From a virus, in IMG/VR virus record IMGVR_UViG_3300044739_000008, positions 1 to 50,925 of that record: a DNA stretch of 50,925 nucleotides. One strand, 5' to 3'. This document shows positions 13,085 through 21,129 of this stretch, piece after piece. The notes beneath the pieces are model-generated. The model did no database searches. It was not told where the DNA came from and saw nothing but the letters and a program-made list of their open reading frames with translations. Numbering within the stretch: position 1 is the stretch's first letter; each line of letters opens with the position of its first letter. The translations under genes and the position numbers were made by a program.

Positions 13085-15900
13085 GGGACCTCCTTGAGTA
13101 GGGTGTGGAACTCCGGCGTGGGCTTGTGAACCCCGTACTCGCCGCGCTTCAACATCCCGTAGTTGTACAGGACGCTCGTGAAGTTGTTAGCCATGTCCAG
13201 GTCCATCCCGGTCACCTGGACAAGGTCCTGCGCGCGGAACTCGTTGACGCCTCGCAGGAAGTGAGTGAGTCCGGCGTACTGATCCGCCGACCGCTTGAGC
13301 GCCTTGCGCGCCTCGGGCATCGACCCGCGCGCTCGCGTCCGTAGCTCGCGCTCGTCCTCGGACTTGCGGAGGTAGCCCGCGTCGGCGTACAGGCCATCCA
13401 GGAACCTCGCCGCGTCTCGCGCGTGCTCCTTGGTGACGACGATCCGTTGACCATCGTCGGTGCTGAACAGCCGAGCGGCGAGCGCGACGGTGAGCCGCGC
13501 GAGCTTGTGGTGTTGGTCCGCCCGGATGAGCGGCGGCTCCTCGGTGTAGCGCTCGCGGAGCTTCGAGGCTGCTCTCACAACGGCGCGCTCGGCGCCCTCC
13601 TCCCAGACCACCTGCTCGGGCTTCCGGGACCACACCCAACGGATCAGGTCTTGACAATCCTCGGCGGTGTACTCGGGTTGGCCCTCGGGGAGTTGGTACA
13701 TCTCGGCGGTGGAGACATCGTCACGGACGATCACAGCCATGTCGAAGCGCGCCACGTCCTCGCTCGCGCCGATCAGCGGGCGGATCGCGTCGATGCCGTG
13801 GAGGTGAGTGATCGTGTCGCCCTCCCGAGGGTTGCTGATCCAGATCGCCCGCGTCCGCGCGAGCGCCGACTCATGCCGGACCTTCTGGATGTTGACGATG
13901 CCGGAGGACCGGACCTCGGACAGCTTGCTGATCTCGTCGGTGCTCAGGCCTTTGACCTCGTCTAGGATGACCAGGCGCCGGTCGTTCATCGGGAGCGCTC
14001 CCCACGAGACGTACATGCGGTCGCCGCTCACTCGATCGAGCCCGCCCATGATGCCGACGATCGTGGCCGACTCGCACGAGACGAACGAGCCCGCACCATA
14101 GTGCTGCGACAGCTGGCGTGCCGTCTCGGACTTGCCGGTGCGGGTGTCGCCCACGACGAGTAGCTCAAGCCAGCCTCGCTCGATCCGCTTGCGGCGGAAG
14201 TCGAAGGCGAGCGCGGAGTGGAACACCAGGTCCATCGCGGCGGTTAGGTCCCGTCGCCCGTGGATTCCCGTCACGGATGCCATGCTCTCTGCCATGCTCT
14301 GCAGATGCTCCAGGGGAGTCTGGCCCGGAGCCGGGGCGAAGGTACGCAGCCGCGCTACGTCCTCCGGCGTGGGCTCGAACTCGTCGGTGCGGACGGCGAC
14401 CGGCTGGACCTCGCCCGCCAGGAACTCGGACTTGCCCCGGTAGGGGTTGACGGTGACGCGCCCGGAGATGCGGGCCGTGGAGTTGGTCGGCGTGTTCGTG
14501 TAGTCGCCGACCGCCGTGATCACCAGGTTGCGGTCGGGCCGGAAGGTACTCGCGCCGGAGTCGATCGCTTGTTGAGCGATGAATCGGCTCACCGGCGTCT
14601 CCGTCTCCGTCTCCTCAAGCCGGAGCTTCGAGCACTTGCCGTCCGGTATGCCGTAGTCGAAGGCGAACGCCTTGGCCAACTCCTTGAGGACGGTGAGGCG
14701 CGGCTTGTCGATGAAGAGGAGGTTGCGCGGGTCGGTCGGCTCGATCGTCTCGACGGCGCGACCCTGCGCGAGCATCGGGCAGTCCTCGCACTTCGAGCCC
14801 GCGTCTCGCGTACACCTGAAGACAAGCTCGCCGGGAGCCCACCACGTCTCGTCGGCCATCCCTCGGATCGTCACGCGCGCCGTGAGCACCTCATCGAAGT
14901 GCTCGCCCTTGATCAGGCTATCGACCTCGACCAACGCGGGCTCGGACTCCTCGGGCTCGGGCTCGCGCTCGCCGTACAGGGGCGCGTCGGCGAGCAGGCT
15001 GCGGAGGACCGTCTTGCCGTCCTTGGGGTGGTCTTCAAAGAAGTCGGTGATGTCCTTCCCGCCCTTGTCGCGGACGGGGTACGGGAGCCGGACCACGCGG
15101 ACCTCGGCGATGTCCTTCAACTCCTCGGCCACGCGCTCGTTCGCCCTCTGCCCCTTCACGTCCATGTCATGGCAGACGTAGACGCGCTTGCCCTCGAAGT
15201 GCCTGTTCCACTCCGAGCGCCAGGTGTCCGCGCTCGCCGTCCGAGTCACGGCGGGGAAGCCGAACTGGTTGGCGATGATCGCGTCCCACTCACCCTCGCA
15301 GATGATGATCTCCTCCGGCCCGGAGGCGAGCGTGGAGTGCGGGTACAGCGTGACGCGGCTCCCGGTGATCTGCCACATCTTCCGCTCGCGCCCGCCGCTC
15401 GGGTAGGGGTTGTAGAACCGGACGCCGACGAGGGCGCCCGAGGAGCCGTACACGGGGATCGTGAACGCCTGTCGGCGCGAGTCCCAGCCGATCTCGAAGC
15501 GCGCGAGCGTGCGCCTCCAGATGCCCCGCTCGTCCTCCATGTAGCTCAGCTGCGGGTCCTCGGGAGGCTCCTGGCTGATCAGCGTCTCCACCCACGCCTC
15601 GATGTACTCGCGGTTCGGTAGCTCCCCAGCCTCCCGACCCGCCGCCGCCTTCCCGTTCACGCGCCCTCGGGAGGACGGCGGCGGCTCCCAGGTGTCAGAG
15701 AGATCGACCAACTGTTCGACCGGCCCGCCCGCTCCGCACGCGTGACAGAACCACATCCCCTTATCGACCTCCAAGCTCGCGCTCCGGTTCCTGTCTCCGT
15801 GGAGCGGGCAGTACATGTCGATCTCGCCCTTGGCGTTAGGGCGAGCGTTGAGGAGGTAGGGCCGAAGCTCAGCTAGCTGCTCTGGCGTGACGGGAGGCAC
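13081..15900 (-). CDS. Primase-helicase: CHC2 zinc finger and TOPRIM primase fused to MCM-like AAA+ helicase (939 aa)
   Basis: Combines primer synthesis and DNA unwinding. Residues 31-55 form a CHC2 finger (C31, H34, C52, C55). The TOPRIM part has IICEGEWDAI near 199-208 and CHDMDVKG near 241-248. A middle region carries a cysteine group (FRCTRD...CEDCPM) and an OB-like segment. The C-terminal ATPase has Walker A GDTRTGKS near 584, Walker B RLVILDEVKG near 641, a sensor-1-like WISNPREG and a SRF-like DVARFDMAV, which fits MCM and not a RecA-type DnaB helicase. A winged-helix-like tail follows. The GTG start at 15900 overlaps the upstream gene by 32 bases. The MCM reading is by motif order and should be checked by profile search. 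Confidence 0.88.
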   Translation of the reverse strand: MPPVTPEQLAELRPYLLNARPNAKGEIDMYCPLHGDRNRSASLEVDKGMWFCHACGAGGPVEQLVDLSDTWEPPPSSRGRVNGKAAAGREAGELPNREYIEAWVETLISQEPPEDPQLSYMEDERGIWRRTLARFEIGWDSRRQAFTIPVYGSSGALVGVRFYNPYPSGGRERKMWQITGSRVTLYPHSTLASGPEEIIICEGEWDAIIANQFGFPAVTRTASADTWRSEWNRHFEGKRVYVCHDMDVKGQRANERVAEELKDIAEVRVVRLPYPVRDKGGKDITDFFEDHPKDGKTVLRSLLADAPLYGEREPEPEESEPALVEVDSLIKGEHFDEVLTARVTIRGMADETWWAPGELVFRCTRDAGSKCEDCPMLAQGRAVETIEPTDPRNLLFIDKPRLTVLKELAKAFAFDYGIPDGKCSKLRLEETETETPVSRFIAQQAIDSGASTFRPDRNLVITAVGDYTNTPTNSTARISGRVTVNPYRGKSEFLAGEVQPVAVRTDEFEPTPEDVARLRTFAPAPGQTPLEHLQSMAESMASVTGIHGRRDLTAAMDLVFHSALAFDFRRKRIERGWLELLVVGDTRTGKSETARQLSQHYGAGSFVSCESATIVGIMGGLDRVSGDRMYVSWGALPMNDRRLVILDEVKGLSTDEISKLSEVRSSGIVNIQKVRHESALARTRAIWISNPREGDTITHLHGIDAIRPLIGASEDVARFDMAVIVRDDVSTAEMYQLPEGQPEYTAEDCQDLIRWVWSRKPEQVVWEEGAERAVVRAASKLRERYTEEPPLIRADQHHKLARLTVALAARLFSTDDGQRIVVTKEHARDAARFLDGLYADAGYLRKSEDERELRTRARGSMPEARKALKRSADQYAGLTHFLRGVNEFRAQDLVQVTGMDLDMANNFTSVLYNYGMLKRGEYGVHKPTPEFHTLLKEVP

Positions 15901-16147
15901 GGTGCTCGCGGAGGTACTCCATCATTCGGCGCTTGACGCCCTGGTGAGCCCGGTTGTAGCTAAAGGGCTCGACCAGAGCGTCACCGCCGTTGAGAGTCGT
16001 CCGGGCGGCGAGGATGTCCTCACTCCACTCGAACACCCACACCACCGTCTCGTCCCCGTCAAGCTCCATGCGCAGCGGGGAGATGCCCCGCCAGACAAGG
16101 TAGCTCGTGAGGACGAGCGAGTGAGTAGGGAACTCGCGTGCCGTCAT
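15869..16147 (-). CDS. DUF5659-like protein (92 aa)
   Basis: The opening MTAREFPTHSLVLTSYLVWR, then a WVFEWSED strand and a C-terminal helix with YNRAHQGVKRRMMEYL, matches the general pattern of DUF5659 proteins found beside phage replication genes. The ATG at 16147 lies just before the acidic OB/SAP gene's stop. It overlaps the primase start by 32 bases. Function unknown. Confidence 0.6.
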   Translation of the reverse strand: MTAREFPTHSLVLTSYLVWRGISPLRMELDGDETVVWVFEWSEDILAARTTLNGGDALVEPFSYNRAHQGVKRRMMEYLREHRASRHARAAS

Positions 16148-16150
16148 GAC

Positions 16151-16981
16151 CTAGAAGGGCTCCTCCTCATCGTCCTTGCGGAGCCGTGCGATGAGCTTCG
16201 CTTGCACCCCGCCAACGGGTAGCTCGCGTGCCTTCAGTTCCTTCTTGAGTTCGGCGACCGACAGCTCATCGTAGCCGTCGCCGTCCTCGGAGCCGGACGC
16301 CTCGGCCTCGGGCTCGCCTTCCGCCTCGGGCTCGCCCTCGTTGAGCGTCTCGGCGATCTTGACCCGCACGTCGTCGTCGGACATGTTCTTGTAGACGGTG
16401 ATCCCAAGCTCGTTCTCCTTGATGAACGCCTTGAGTGCGGCCCGGTCCAGTTCGTCCAGGTCCACCGTCTCCTCGTCCTCGGCCTCGGGCTCCTCGGCTT
16501 CGGGCTCCTCTGCCTCCGGCTCCTCGCCCTCTGCCTCCGGCTCGTCCGGCTCGTCGGGCTCGGGCTCGTCCGGGTCCTCGACAGCGCCGTTGTCGTCGGC
16601 GAGCGACATGATCTTGCGGACGTTCTCGCGGTCGTTGCCCTCGCGGTCCTTGCGGATACCGGAGAGCACGTTGACCTCCTCGCCCGCGAGCGCGTCCGTG
16701 TCGAGCGTCCCGGCGTCCTTGAGCCCGACCGCCTTGACCAGCTGCGTGAGGCGGCGCTGGCCCATCTCGTCGCCCTCCTCGGTGACGATGTAGTGCCACA
16801 TCTTCCGGCCCTTGAAGTCGCCCTTGTTCTGGACGACCAGGACCAGTTCGATCATCTGGTTGTTGTTCGAGGACTCCCTGACGTTCGCCTCGTCGATCTT
16901 GCAGCGGTACACCCCTGGCTTGACGGGCTTGAAGTCCGTCTCGGGATCGACGCCCTTGACGTTGTACTTGATCTTCGGCAC
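16151..16981 (-). CDS. Putative ssDNA-binding protein: DUF669-like OB fold, acidic linker, SAP domain, SSB-like tip (276 aa)
   Basis: Residues 1-130 resemble DUF669/phage ssDNA-binding OB proteins (VKPGVYRCKIDEANVRESSN and RKMWHYIVTEEG). An acidic, near-tandem EPEAEE linker follows, then a helical LDRAALKAFIKENELG segment and a SAP-type helix pair (LSVAELKKELKARELPVGG). The last residues, DDEEEPF, imitate the acidic SSB tip ending in Pro-Phe that recruits replication partners. The GTG at 16981 has an AGGAGGT site. It sits between the primase and the Sak4-like ATPase, as expected of a phage SSB in a recombination module. Confidence 0.72.
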   Translation of the reverse strand: MPKIKYNVKGVDPETDFKPVKPGVYRCKIDEANVRESSNNNQMIELVLVVQNKGDFKGRKMWHYIVTEEGDEMGQRRLTQLVKAVGLKDAGTLDTDALAGEEVNVLSGIRKDREGNDRENVRKIMSLADDNGAVEDPDEPEPDEPDEPEAEGEEPEAEEPEAEEPEAEDEETVDLDELDRAALKAFIKENELGITVYKNMSDDDVRVKIAETLNEGEPEAEGEPEAEASGSEDGDGYDELSVAELKKELKARELPVGGVQAKLIARLRKDDEEEPF

Positions 16982-16987
16982 GGCTGG

Positions 16988-17803
16988 CTACCTCCTGGTA
17001 GTCGCGCGCGGCTTGACCCGCGCTTTGGTCTGACGCTTTGCGGGCGCCCTTTTCGGCTTCGCCTTCGGGCGAGCGGCCTCGATTGCTTCGATGATCTTCG
17101 GCATCGAGGGGTTGAACATCTTCCCCTCCGAGTCGTCCAGCGCGCCGATCTGATCACGAGCGTGAAAGTCGTCGGACTCCCTCGTGTAGATCACGGGTGT
17201 CCCCTTCTTGGTCTTGGTCATGTACGCGACGATGTGCATGTAGCCGCATATCTTCGAGGCCATCCCCTTGCCCTGGACGTAGGGCATGAGCTTCTCATCG
17301 GCGTCCTCGGTGTCCTCGATCGGGAGGTCAGCCGGGTGCGCCGTGATCCCGAAGTTGAAGAGCCCGTCATCGGCCATCCCAGCCATATGCCGGACCCAGC
17401 GCGAGAGGCGCTGCATGTTGATGAAGTAGTCGCCCTTGTCGAGCCCGAAGCGAGCGCGGTGCGGCTTCTCAGTGATGATCGTCTGCCACAGGTCGTCTAG
17501 CCCTACGTCCTGCCAGAGCGAGATCGAATCGAACCAGACCCAGTCATACTCCTCGTGCCCGCCGTGGCGCAGGTACTCGAACGCCTCCCACATCTCGTCC
17601 CAGTCCTTGATGACCCACTCCTTGGAGTCGCCGGACTTGATGGAGTCGGTGTTCTCGGTCGGCGCCCGGAGAATGAGCGCGCGCGGGCTCGTCCCCGCGA
17701 GCGGCGTCTTGCCGATGCCCCACGGTCCGTACACGAGAATCTTGACGCACTTCGAGCGTCCGTCCGCGACGGGTCGAATGGGCGGTGGTCCGTTGACTGA
17801 CAT
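16988..17803 (-). CDS. Sak4-like RecA-fold ATPase, single-strand annealing/recombination (271 aa)
   Basis: Walker A GPWGIGKT at residues 26-33 and Walker B YDWVWFDSISLW are clear, in the short RecA-like arrangement of phage Sak4/AAA_24 proteins. The later ITAHPADLPIEDTEDADEKL and GYMHIVAYMTK strands fit the same family. The C-terminal 30 residues are strongly basic (KPKRAPAKRQTKARVK) and probably bind DNA. The ATG at 17803 has AGGAGG. It lies between the SSB-like and nuclease genes, a common recombination trio. Confidence 0.8.
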   Translation of the reverse strand: MSVNGPPPIRPVADGRSKCVKILVYGPWGIGKTPLAGTSPRALILRAPTENTDSIKSGDSKEWVIKDWDEMWEAFEYLRHGGHEEYDWVWFDSISLWQDVGLDDLWQTIITEKPHRARFGLDKGDYFINMQRLSRWVRHMAGMADDGLFNFGITAHPADLPIEDTEDADEKLMPYVQGKGMASKICGYMHIVAYMTKTKKGTPVIYTRESDDFHARDQIGALDDSEGKMFNPSMPKIIEAIEAARPKAKPKRAPAKRQTKARVKPRATTRR

Positions 17804-17810
17804 AGTCCTC

Positions 17811-18800
17811 CTAGTGACGTTCGGCTAGCTCGTGTGCGGCGTAGGGCGACCACTCGACGTACTCCGTGCGGAGGTACGTCTTGAAGTCGCTGCCCGTCTC
17901 GTGAAGCTCGCACGGGTCCTTGAACGCACAGCCAGCGCAATTCGGCATGTACAACGGGCCGGGGTTCTTGTACACCCGGCTCGGGTCCTCCTCACACTCC
18001 ATGATGTCGCGGACCTCGGCCAGGACGCGCTCGTGAAGCATGCGCCGGTCCTCGGTGTCCCTGTAGACCGGCTCGCGGTGGAAGTAGGGAGCGGGTTGCG
18101 TCTTGCTGATCGAGCCGTCCTTGTTGAGGACCCGCCCTAGCTCGTCATAGGTCTTGTCGGGGTTCCGTCGCGCCTTCCGAAGGAACGTGTAGAGGATGTG
18201 ATCGATGGTCGCGCCCTCGGGGAGGATGCCCTGCTTGGCGAGCCAGCGCGGTCCATAGCACCAGTACCTCCCGGCTTGCTCGTCCATGGCGAGCCCGACC
18301 GTGTTGATCGCCGTCGCCGTCTTGTACTCCTTGAAGATGATGATCCCGTTCGAGCGGTTCTCCCAGACACCGTCGAGCGTCCCTACGTAGTTGAAGCGCC
18401 GACCGTCCGGGAGCCGGAGCGGGACCTGGAACACCTGCTCGCTGGAGAGCACCTTCCACTCCTGGTCCGCGTCCTGGTACGTCTCGACGTAGCCGTTGAG
18501 CATGGCGATCCCTAGCTCAAGCGCGTCCTCCCACGTCTCATCGACGTAGACGTTGAAGCCCTTGTCCTCGTGTTCCTTCGCCTGCTCGTGGTACAACTGA
18601 ACGAAGGTCTCAGCCGGGTCGGGACCGCGCTTGATCCCCGGCTTGTAGTAGGGCGCGAGCGCTCGGTGAACGAGATCGCCGAAGCGGAGCGCCGGTGTAG
18701 CCATCTGCGGTTCGAGCCGGTCCCGGTAGGACCAGGCCCAGCGCCATCGACAGGTCTTGAAGCTCCCTAGCTCTGAGCCTCGAACTAGGCGCTTAGACAT
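17811..18800 (-). CDS. Cas4/RecB-like PD-(D/E)XK exonuclease with Fe-S cysteines (329 aa)
   Basis: Single-strand exonuclease family that makes recombinogenic ends. FGDLVHRAL supplies the leading histidine, YVGTLDGVW the D, and IIIFKEYKTA the E-x-K of the PD-(D/E)XK core. One cysteine near residue 17 (TCRWRW) and three in NCAGCAFKDPC form the four-cysteine Fe-S cluster typical of Cas4/AddB. The ATG at 18800 follows a GTG one codon earlier; the ribosome site is weak, and a GATGAGTTCACC element lies about 20 bases upstream. It pairs with the Sak4-like ATPase. Confidence 0.85.
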   Translation of the reverse strand: MSKRLVRGSELGSFKTCRWRWAWSYRDRLEPQMATPALRFGDLVHRALAPYYKPGIKRGPDPAETFVQLYHEQAKEHEDKGFNVYVDETWEDALELGIAMLNGYVETYQDADQEWKVLSSEQVFQVPLRLPDGRRFNYVGTLDGVWENRSNGIIIFKEYKTATAINTVGLAMDEQAGRYWCYGPRWLAKQGILPEGATIDHILYTFLRKARRNPDKTYDELGRVLNKDGSISKTQPAPYFHREPVYRDTEDRRMLHERVLAEVRDIMECEEDPSRVYKNPGPLYMPNCAGCAFKDPCELHETGSDFKTYLRTEYVEWSPYAAHELAERH

Positions 18801-18860
18801 CACTGCTGGAACGGGCGGGTGGTGAACTCATCCGTAGGAACTCCTCTGATGGTTGCTGTA

Positions 18861-18909
18861 GCCGTCGAGCGGACCGGCGAGAGTCGGCGACCCTACCGGC
18901 TCGATCGGC
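18861..18909. repeat. Long imperfect inverted repeat
   Basis: Arms GCCGTCGAGC and GCTCGATCGGC pair with one bulged base, enclosing about 28 bases that contain further short GC-rich complements. This would fold into a stable stem-loop in RNA or extrude as a cruciform. It lies in the non-coding interval before the nuclease gene. Confidence 0.6.
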
Positions 18910-19082
18910 GGACGCCGAGCCCTCGCCGCGTTTACCCCGCATCTTCCGTAAGAAGGGCGCAGGGCTCCCAGCCCGAGCCGGAACCCATCGGGCGGGTCCG
19001 CCCGGTCGTCCGGTATCGTCCCCGCCGTGCGGGCCAGAACGCTCGCGCCACACGGTGAACTCATCCTCTCGTGTTGCTGGTG

Positions 19083-19108
19083 AAGGGCGCTCCGGGCGGG
19101 GCGCCCTT
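19083..19108 (-). terminator. GC-rich hairpin, terminator-like
   Basis: Perfect 8-bp arms AAGGGCGC and GCGCCCTT around a 10-base GC-rich loop that can extend the stem with a T-G wobble. No T-tract follows on the minus strand, so it is a candidate terminator of the GC-rich type. It lies downstream of the SNF2 gene. Confidence 0.5.
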
Positions 19109-19133
19109 CGCTCATCCGGGCTCGCGCGTCCGT

Positions 19134-19153
19134 CCCGCGTAGGCGCGCGAGGG
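19134..19153. repeat. GC-rich 20-mer, copy 2
   Basis: CCCGCGTAGGCGCGCGAGGG; 18 of 20 bases match the copy at 2805-2824. A related CCCGCGTAGGCG core occurs again near 19222-19233. Flanking CTCGCGCG and CGCGCGAG form an inverted repeat. Confidence 0.7.
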
Positions 19154-19167
19154 GCACCCGTAGTCGT

Positions 19168-19205
19168 GAGAGGAGGCGAGGTTCAACCTAACCCCTCCTC
19201 CTCTC
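19168..19205 (-). terminator. Hairpin after the SNF2 gene
   Basis: Arms GAGAGGAGG (19168-19176) and CCTCCTCTC (19197-19205) are perfectly complementary, with a smaller AGGTTcAACCT palindrome in the loop. It is the first strong hairpin downstream of the SNF2 stop at 19249 and may end that transcript. Confidence 0.5.
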
Positions 19206-19248
19206 GCGTCGGGTCGTGTCGCCCGCGTAGGCGGGACGCGCGCGAGGG

Positions 19249-21129
19249 TCAGGCGGCGAGCGAGCGGAGCCCGCGCTGGCGCAGATCGAGGAGCGAGGAG
19301 TTGGTGATCTTCTTGCCCTCGCCGACCTCGGCGATGTACTCCTGGATCGTCCCCGCCGTCCGGTACGTGTAGACGACGAGGGCTGTGGTGCGCTCGCCCC
19401 GGTCGCCCCGGTCGATCAGCTGCTCTTGGTCGTCGGGGTTCCACGTCTCATCGAGGATGTGAACGCTCCCGGTGATCTCTAGGTTGAGCGAGACGCCGCC
19501 CGTTTGGGTCGTCATCACGATCACTCGCGGCTCCTCGGCGGTCCCGTCCTTGTACCACTCGATGACGGCGTTGCGGTCGGCGCCGGTGACGGTCCCATCG
19601 AGCCTCCTCGCGGCGATCCCGGCCTGGCCCAGGTACTCCTCCACGACCTCAACGAACAGCTGAGAGGCAGACGCGACGATGGCCCTCGTGCGCGGCTCCG
19701 GCTCCTCGACGCGAACACCCTGCTCGGCGAGGCGATCGAGGAGGAGCGGGAGCTTGCCGGAGTCGGTGGTGGGGTAGGGCGAGCCGTCCCGAAGCTCCTG
19801 GCGCGAGTTAGCGAACTGCTTCAGGCGCGTGTACTCGGTGAGGACGTTGGTCGCGGCGATCCGGCCCTCATCAATCGCAAGCTCGGCCTCCTTGGCGAAC
19901 TCGCTGTACTGGGCGCGCTGCTTCGGCGTCATCGGGCACTCGACCAGGTTCCACTGAACCTCGGGGAGTCCGGGGAGGGCTTCGCGCTTCATCCGGCGCA
20001 CCATGATCCGCGCGTGGGCGCGGTAGAACTCGTCCACCACGTCGCCTCGGAGCCCGCCGACGCTCTTGTAGCCCAGATCGTTCTCCGTGATGTGGAGCCA
20101 CTTCTCAGCCCAGGTCCAGAAGCTCGTGTATTCACTCGGCTGGAGCCACTGGAGCGTCGGGAACAGCCGCCTTGGCTTTCCACCCATCGGCGTCCCGCTC
20201 ATCGCTCCGCGCTTCGCCGCGTCGAGCCGCGCGGCTCCTCGGGCGAACAGGGACTTCTGGTTGGGCAGGCCGCTCTTGTGGAACTCGTCTATGAGAACGG
20301 ACTCCCAGGCGATCTTGAAGAGATCGGGGTGGCGCTCGGCGAAGGGGTGCTGGAGCTTCCCTTCGATCATCTTCTTGGGTTGCTCCTTGTCGCGGTAGAG
20401 ACGCACGTCATCGTAGCCGACGACCAGCCAGAAGGGCTCGCCCGCCTCGTCCATCCGCTTCGCCTCGCGGATCGCGTCGGCGCGTCCCTCGGGCGAGTCG
20501 CCCCAGAGCACCGGGTGGTCCGTGTAGCGGGTCAACTCGACCACCCACGGGTCCCAGTGGGCCGTGACGAGGTTGATGATCAGGTGAGAGCCGTTCCACT
20601 CGACCTCCGGCGTCTCGGCGACGGCGCCGATCCACTCCAGCGTCTTGCCGGTCCCCGGCTGATTCGCGTTGAGCGGGTTGCACTGGGCCATCATGGCGAT
20701 GTCGGCGCGCTGGTACGGACGCGGGCTGCGGTCGCGCATCAGCGGGTGGGGCTCGCCGTTCGGGAGCGGCGGGAGCCCGAGCCACGTCTGGGGCTTGCCG
20801 TCGATGACCTCGCAAAGCTCGGGGACGAGCGCCGGAGCGCGCGTCAACTCGGCGTCCTCGGCGACGGCGAGCGAGGCTAGGTTGCGCTCGCGCTGGACCT
20901 GATCCCGGCCCCAGGCGCGGAGCCCGTCACCGAGGACCAGATCGGGGAAGTGCCGCCGAAGCTCGCGCGCCGTCTCTAGATCGAGCGGGCAGCGCCAGAA
21001 GGGACCGCCCTTGTCCTTGCCGATGAAGCGGCGTCCGGCGACGAGCTTGATCTTGGCGACTGCGATCGGATCGTAGGGGAAGTGAACGTCAATCCGGTCC
21101 TGGCGCTCGCTGAGTTCGGCGAAGATCAT
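19249..21129 (-). CDS. SNF2-family DEAD/DEAH-type ATPase (626 aa)
   Basis: Two RecA-like lobes: Walker A NQPGTGKT near residues 156-163, the DEAH-equivalent DEFH near 281, motif III SGTPMGGKPRRL, lobe-2 motif V TQTGGVSLNLE and motif VI QLIDRGDRGERT. About 135 residues precede the ATPase, as in HARP-like/SMARCAL1 phage proteins. It probably remodels replication forks or D-loops. The ATG at 21129 overlaps the upstream stop (TAATG) and sits six bases after a promoter -10 (21136-21164), so it may be made from a leaderless mRNA. Hairpins follow the stop. Confidence 0.9.
   Translation of the reverse strand: MIFAELSERQDRIDVHFPYDPIAVAKIKLVAGRRFIGKDKGGPFWRCPLDLETARELRRHFPDLVLGDGLRAWGRDQVQRERNLASLAVAEDAELTRAPALVPELCEVIDGKPQTWLGLPPLPNGEPHPLMRDRSPRPYQRADIAMMAQCNPLNANQPGTGKTLEWIGAVAETPEVEWNGSHLIINLVTAHWDPWVVELTRYTDHPVLWGDSPEGRADAIREAKRMDEAGEPFWLVVGYDDVRLYRDKEQPKKMIEGKLQHPFAERHPDLFKIAWESVLIDEFHKSGLPNQKSLFARGAARLDAAKRGAMSGTPMGGKPRRLFPTLQWLQPSEYTSFWTWAEKWLHITENDLGYKSVGGLRGDVVDEFYRAHARIMVRRMKREALPGLPEVQWNLVECPMTPKQRAQYSEFAKEAELAIDEGRIAATNVLTEYTRLKQFANSRQELRDGSPYPTTDSGKLPLLLDRLAEQGVRVEEPEPRTRAIVASASQLFVEVVEEYLGQAGIAARRLDGTVTGADRNAVIEWYKDGTAEEPRVIVMTTQTGGVSLNLEITGSVHILDETWNPDDQEQLIDRGDRGERTTALVVYTYRTAGTIQEYIAEVGEGKKITNSSLLDLRQRGLRSLAA

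Larger units (their letters stand above)
18801..19248. other. 448-bp non-coding interval rich in inverted repeats
   Basis: The largest gap in the genome, between the SNF2 gene and the nuclease. I see no convincing gene: the one ATG-led frame (19064 to 18828) is of low-complexity composition. It holds two GATGAGTTCACC elements, two GC-rich hairpins (19083-19108 and 19168-19205), a long imperfect hairpin with arms 18861-18870 and 18899-18909, and a 20-mer shared with 2805-2824. It could be a replication origin, a structured RNA or a terminator/promoter island between two operons. Confidence 0.7.

Noticed and set aside
14260-15621. 453-codon plus-strand frame
   Set aside because: Antisense to the primase-MCM gene, same shadow composition, no neighbours on that strand.
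16440-16570. Repetitive DNA (GGCTCCTCGG-type units) as a possible CRISPR or iteron array
   Set aside because: It encodes the acidic EPEAEE linker of the OB/SAP protein; unit size and phase follow codons.
18705-18725. CGGTTCGAG-like words as tRNA T-arms
   Set aside because: They lie in coding sequence and no matching acceptor or anticodon stems were found; no tRNA could be supported anywhere in the window.
18828-19064. ATG-led 78-codon minus frame in the intergenic island (MSSPCGASV start)
   Set aside because: No good ribosome site, Arg/Pro/Gly-rich without secondary-structure pattern, and it runs through the inverted repeats. Kept as non-coding.
19504-20880. 458-codon plus-strand frame
   Set aside because: Antisense to the SNF2 ATPase, whose motifs are unambiguous; composition is that of a shadow.
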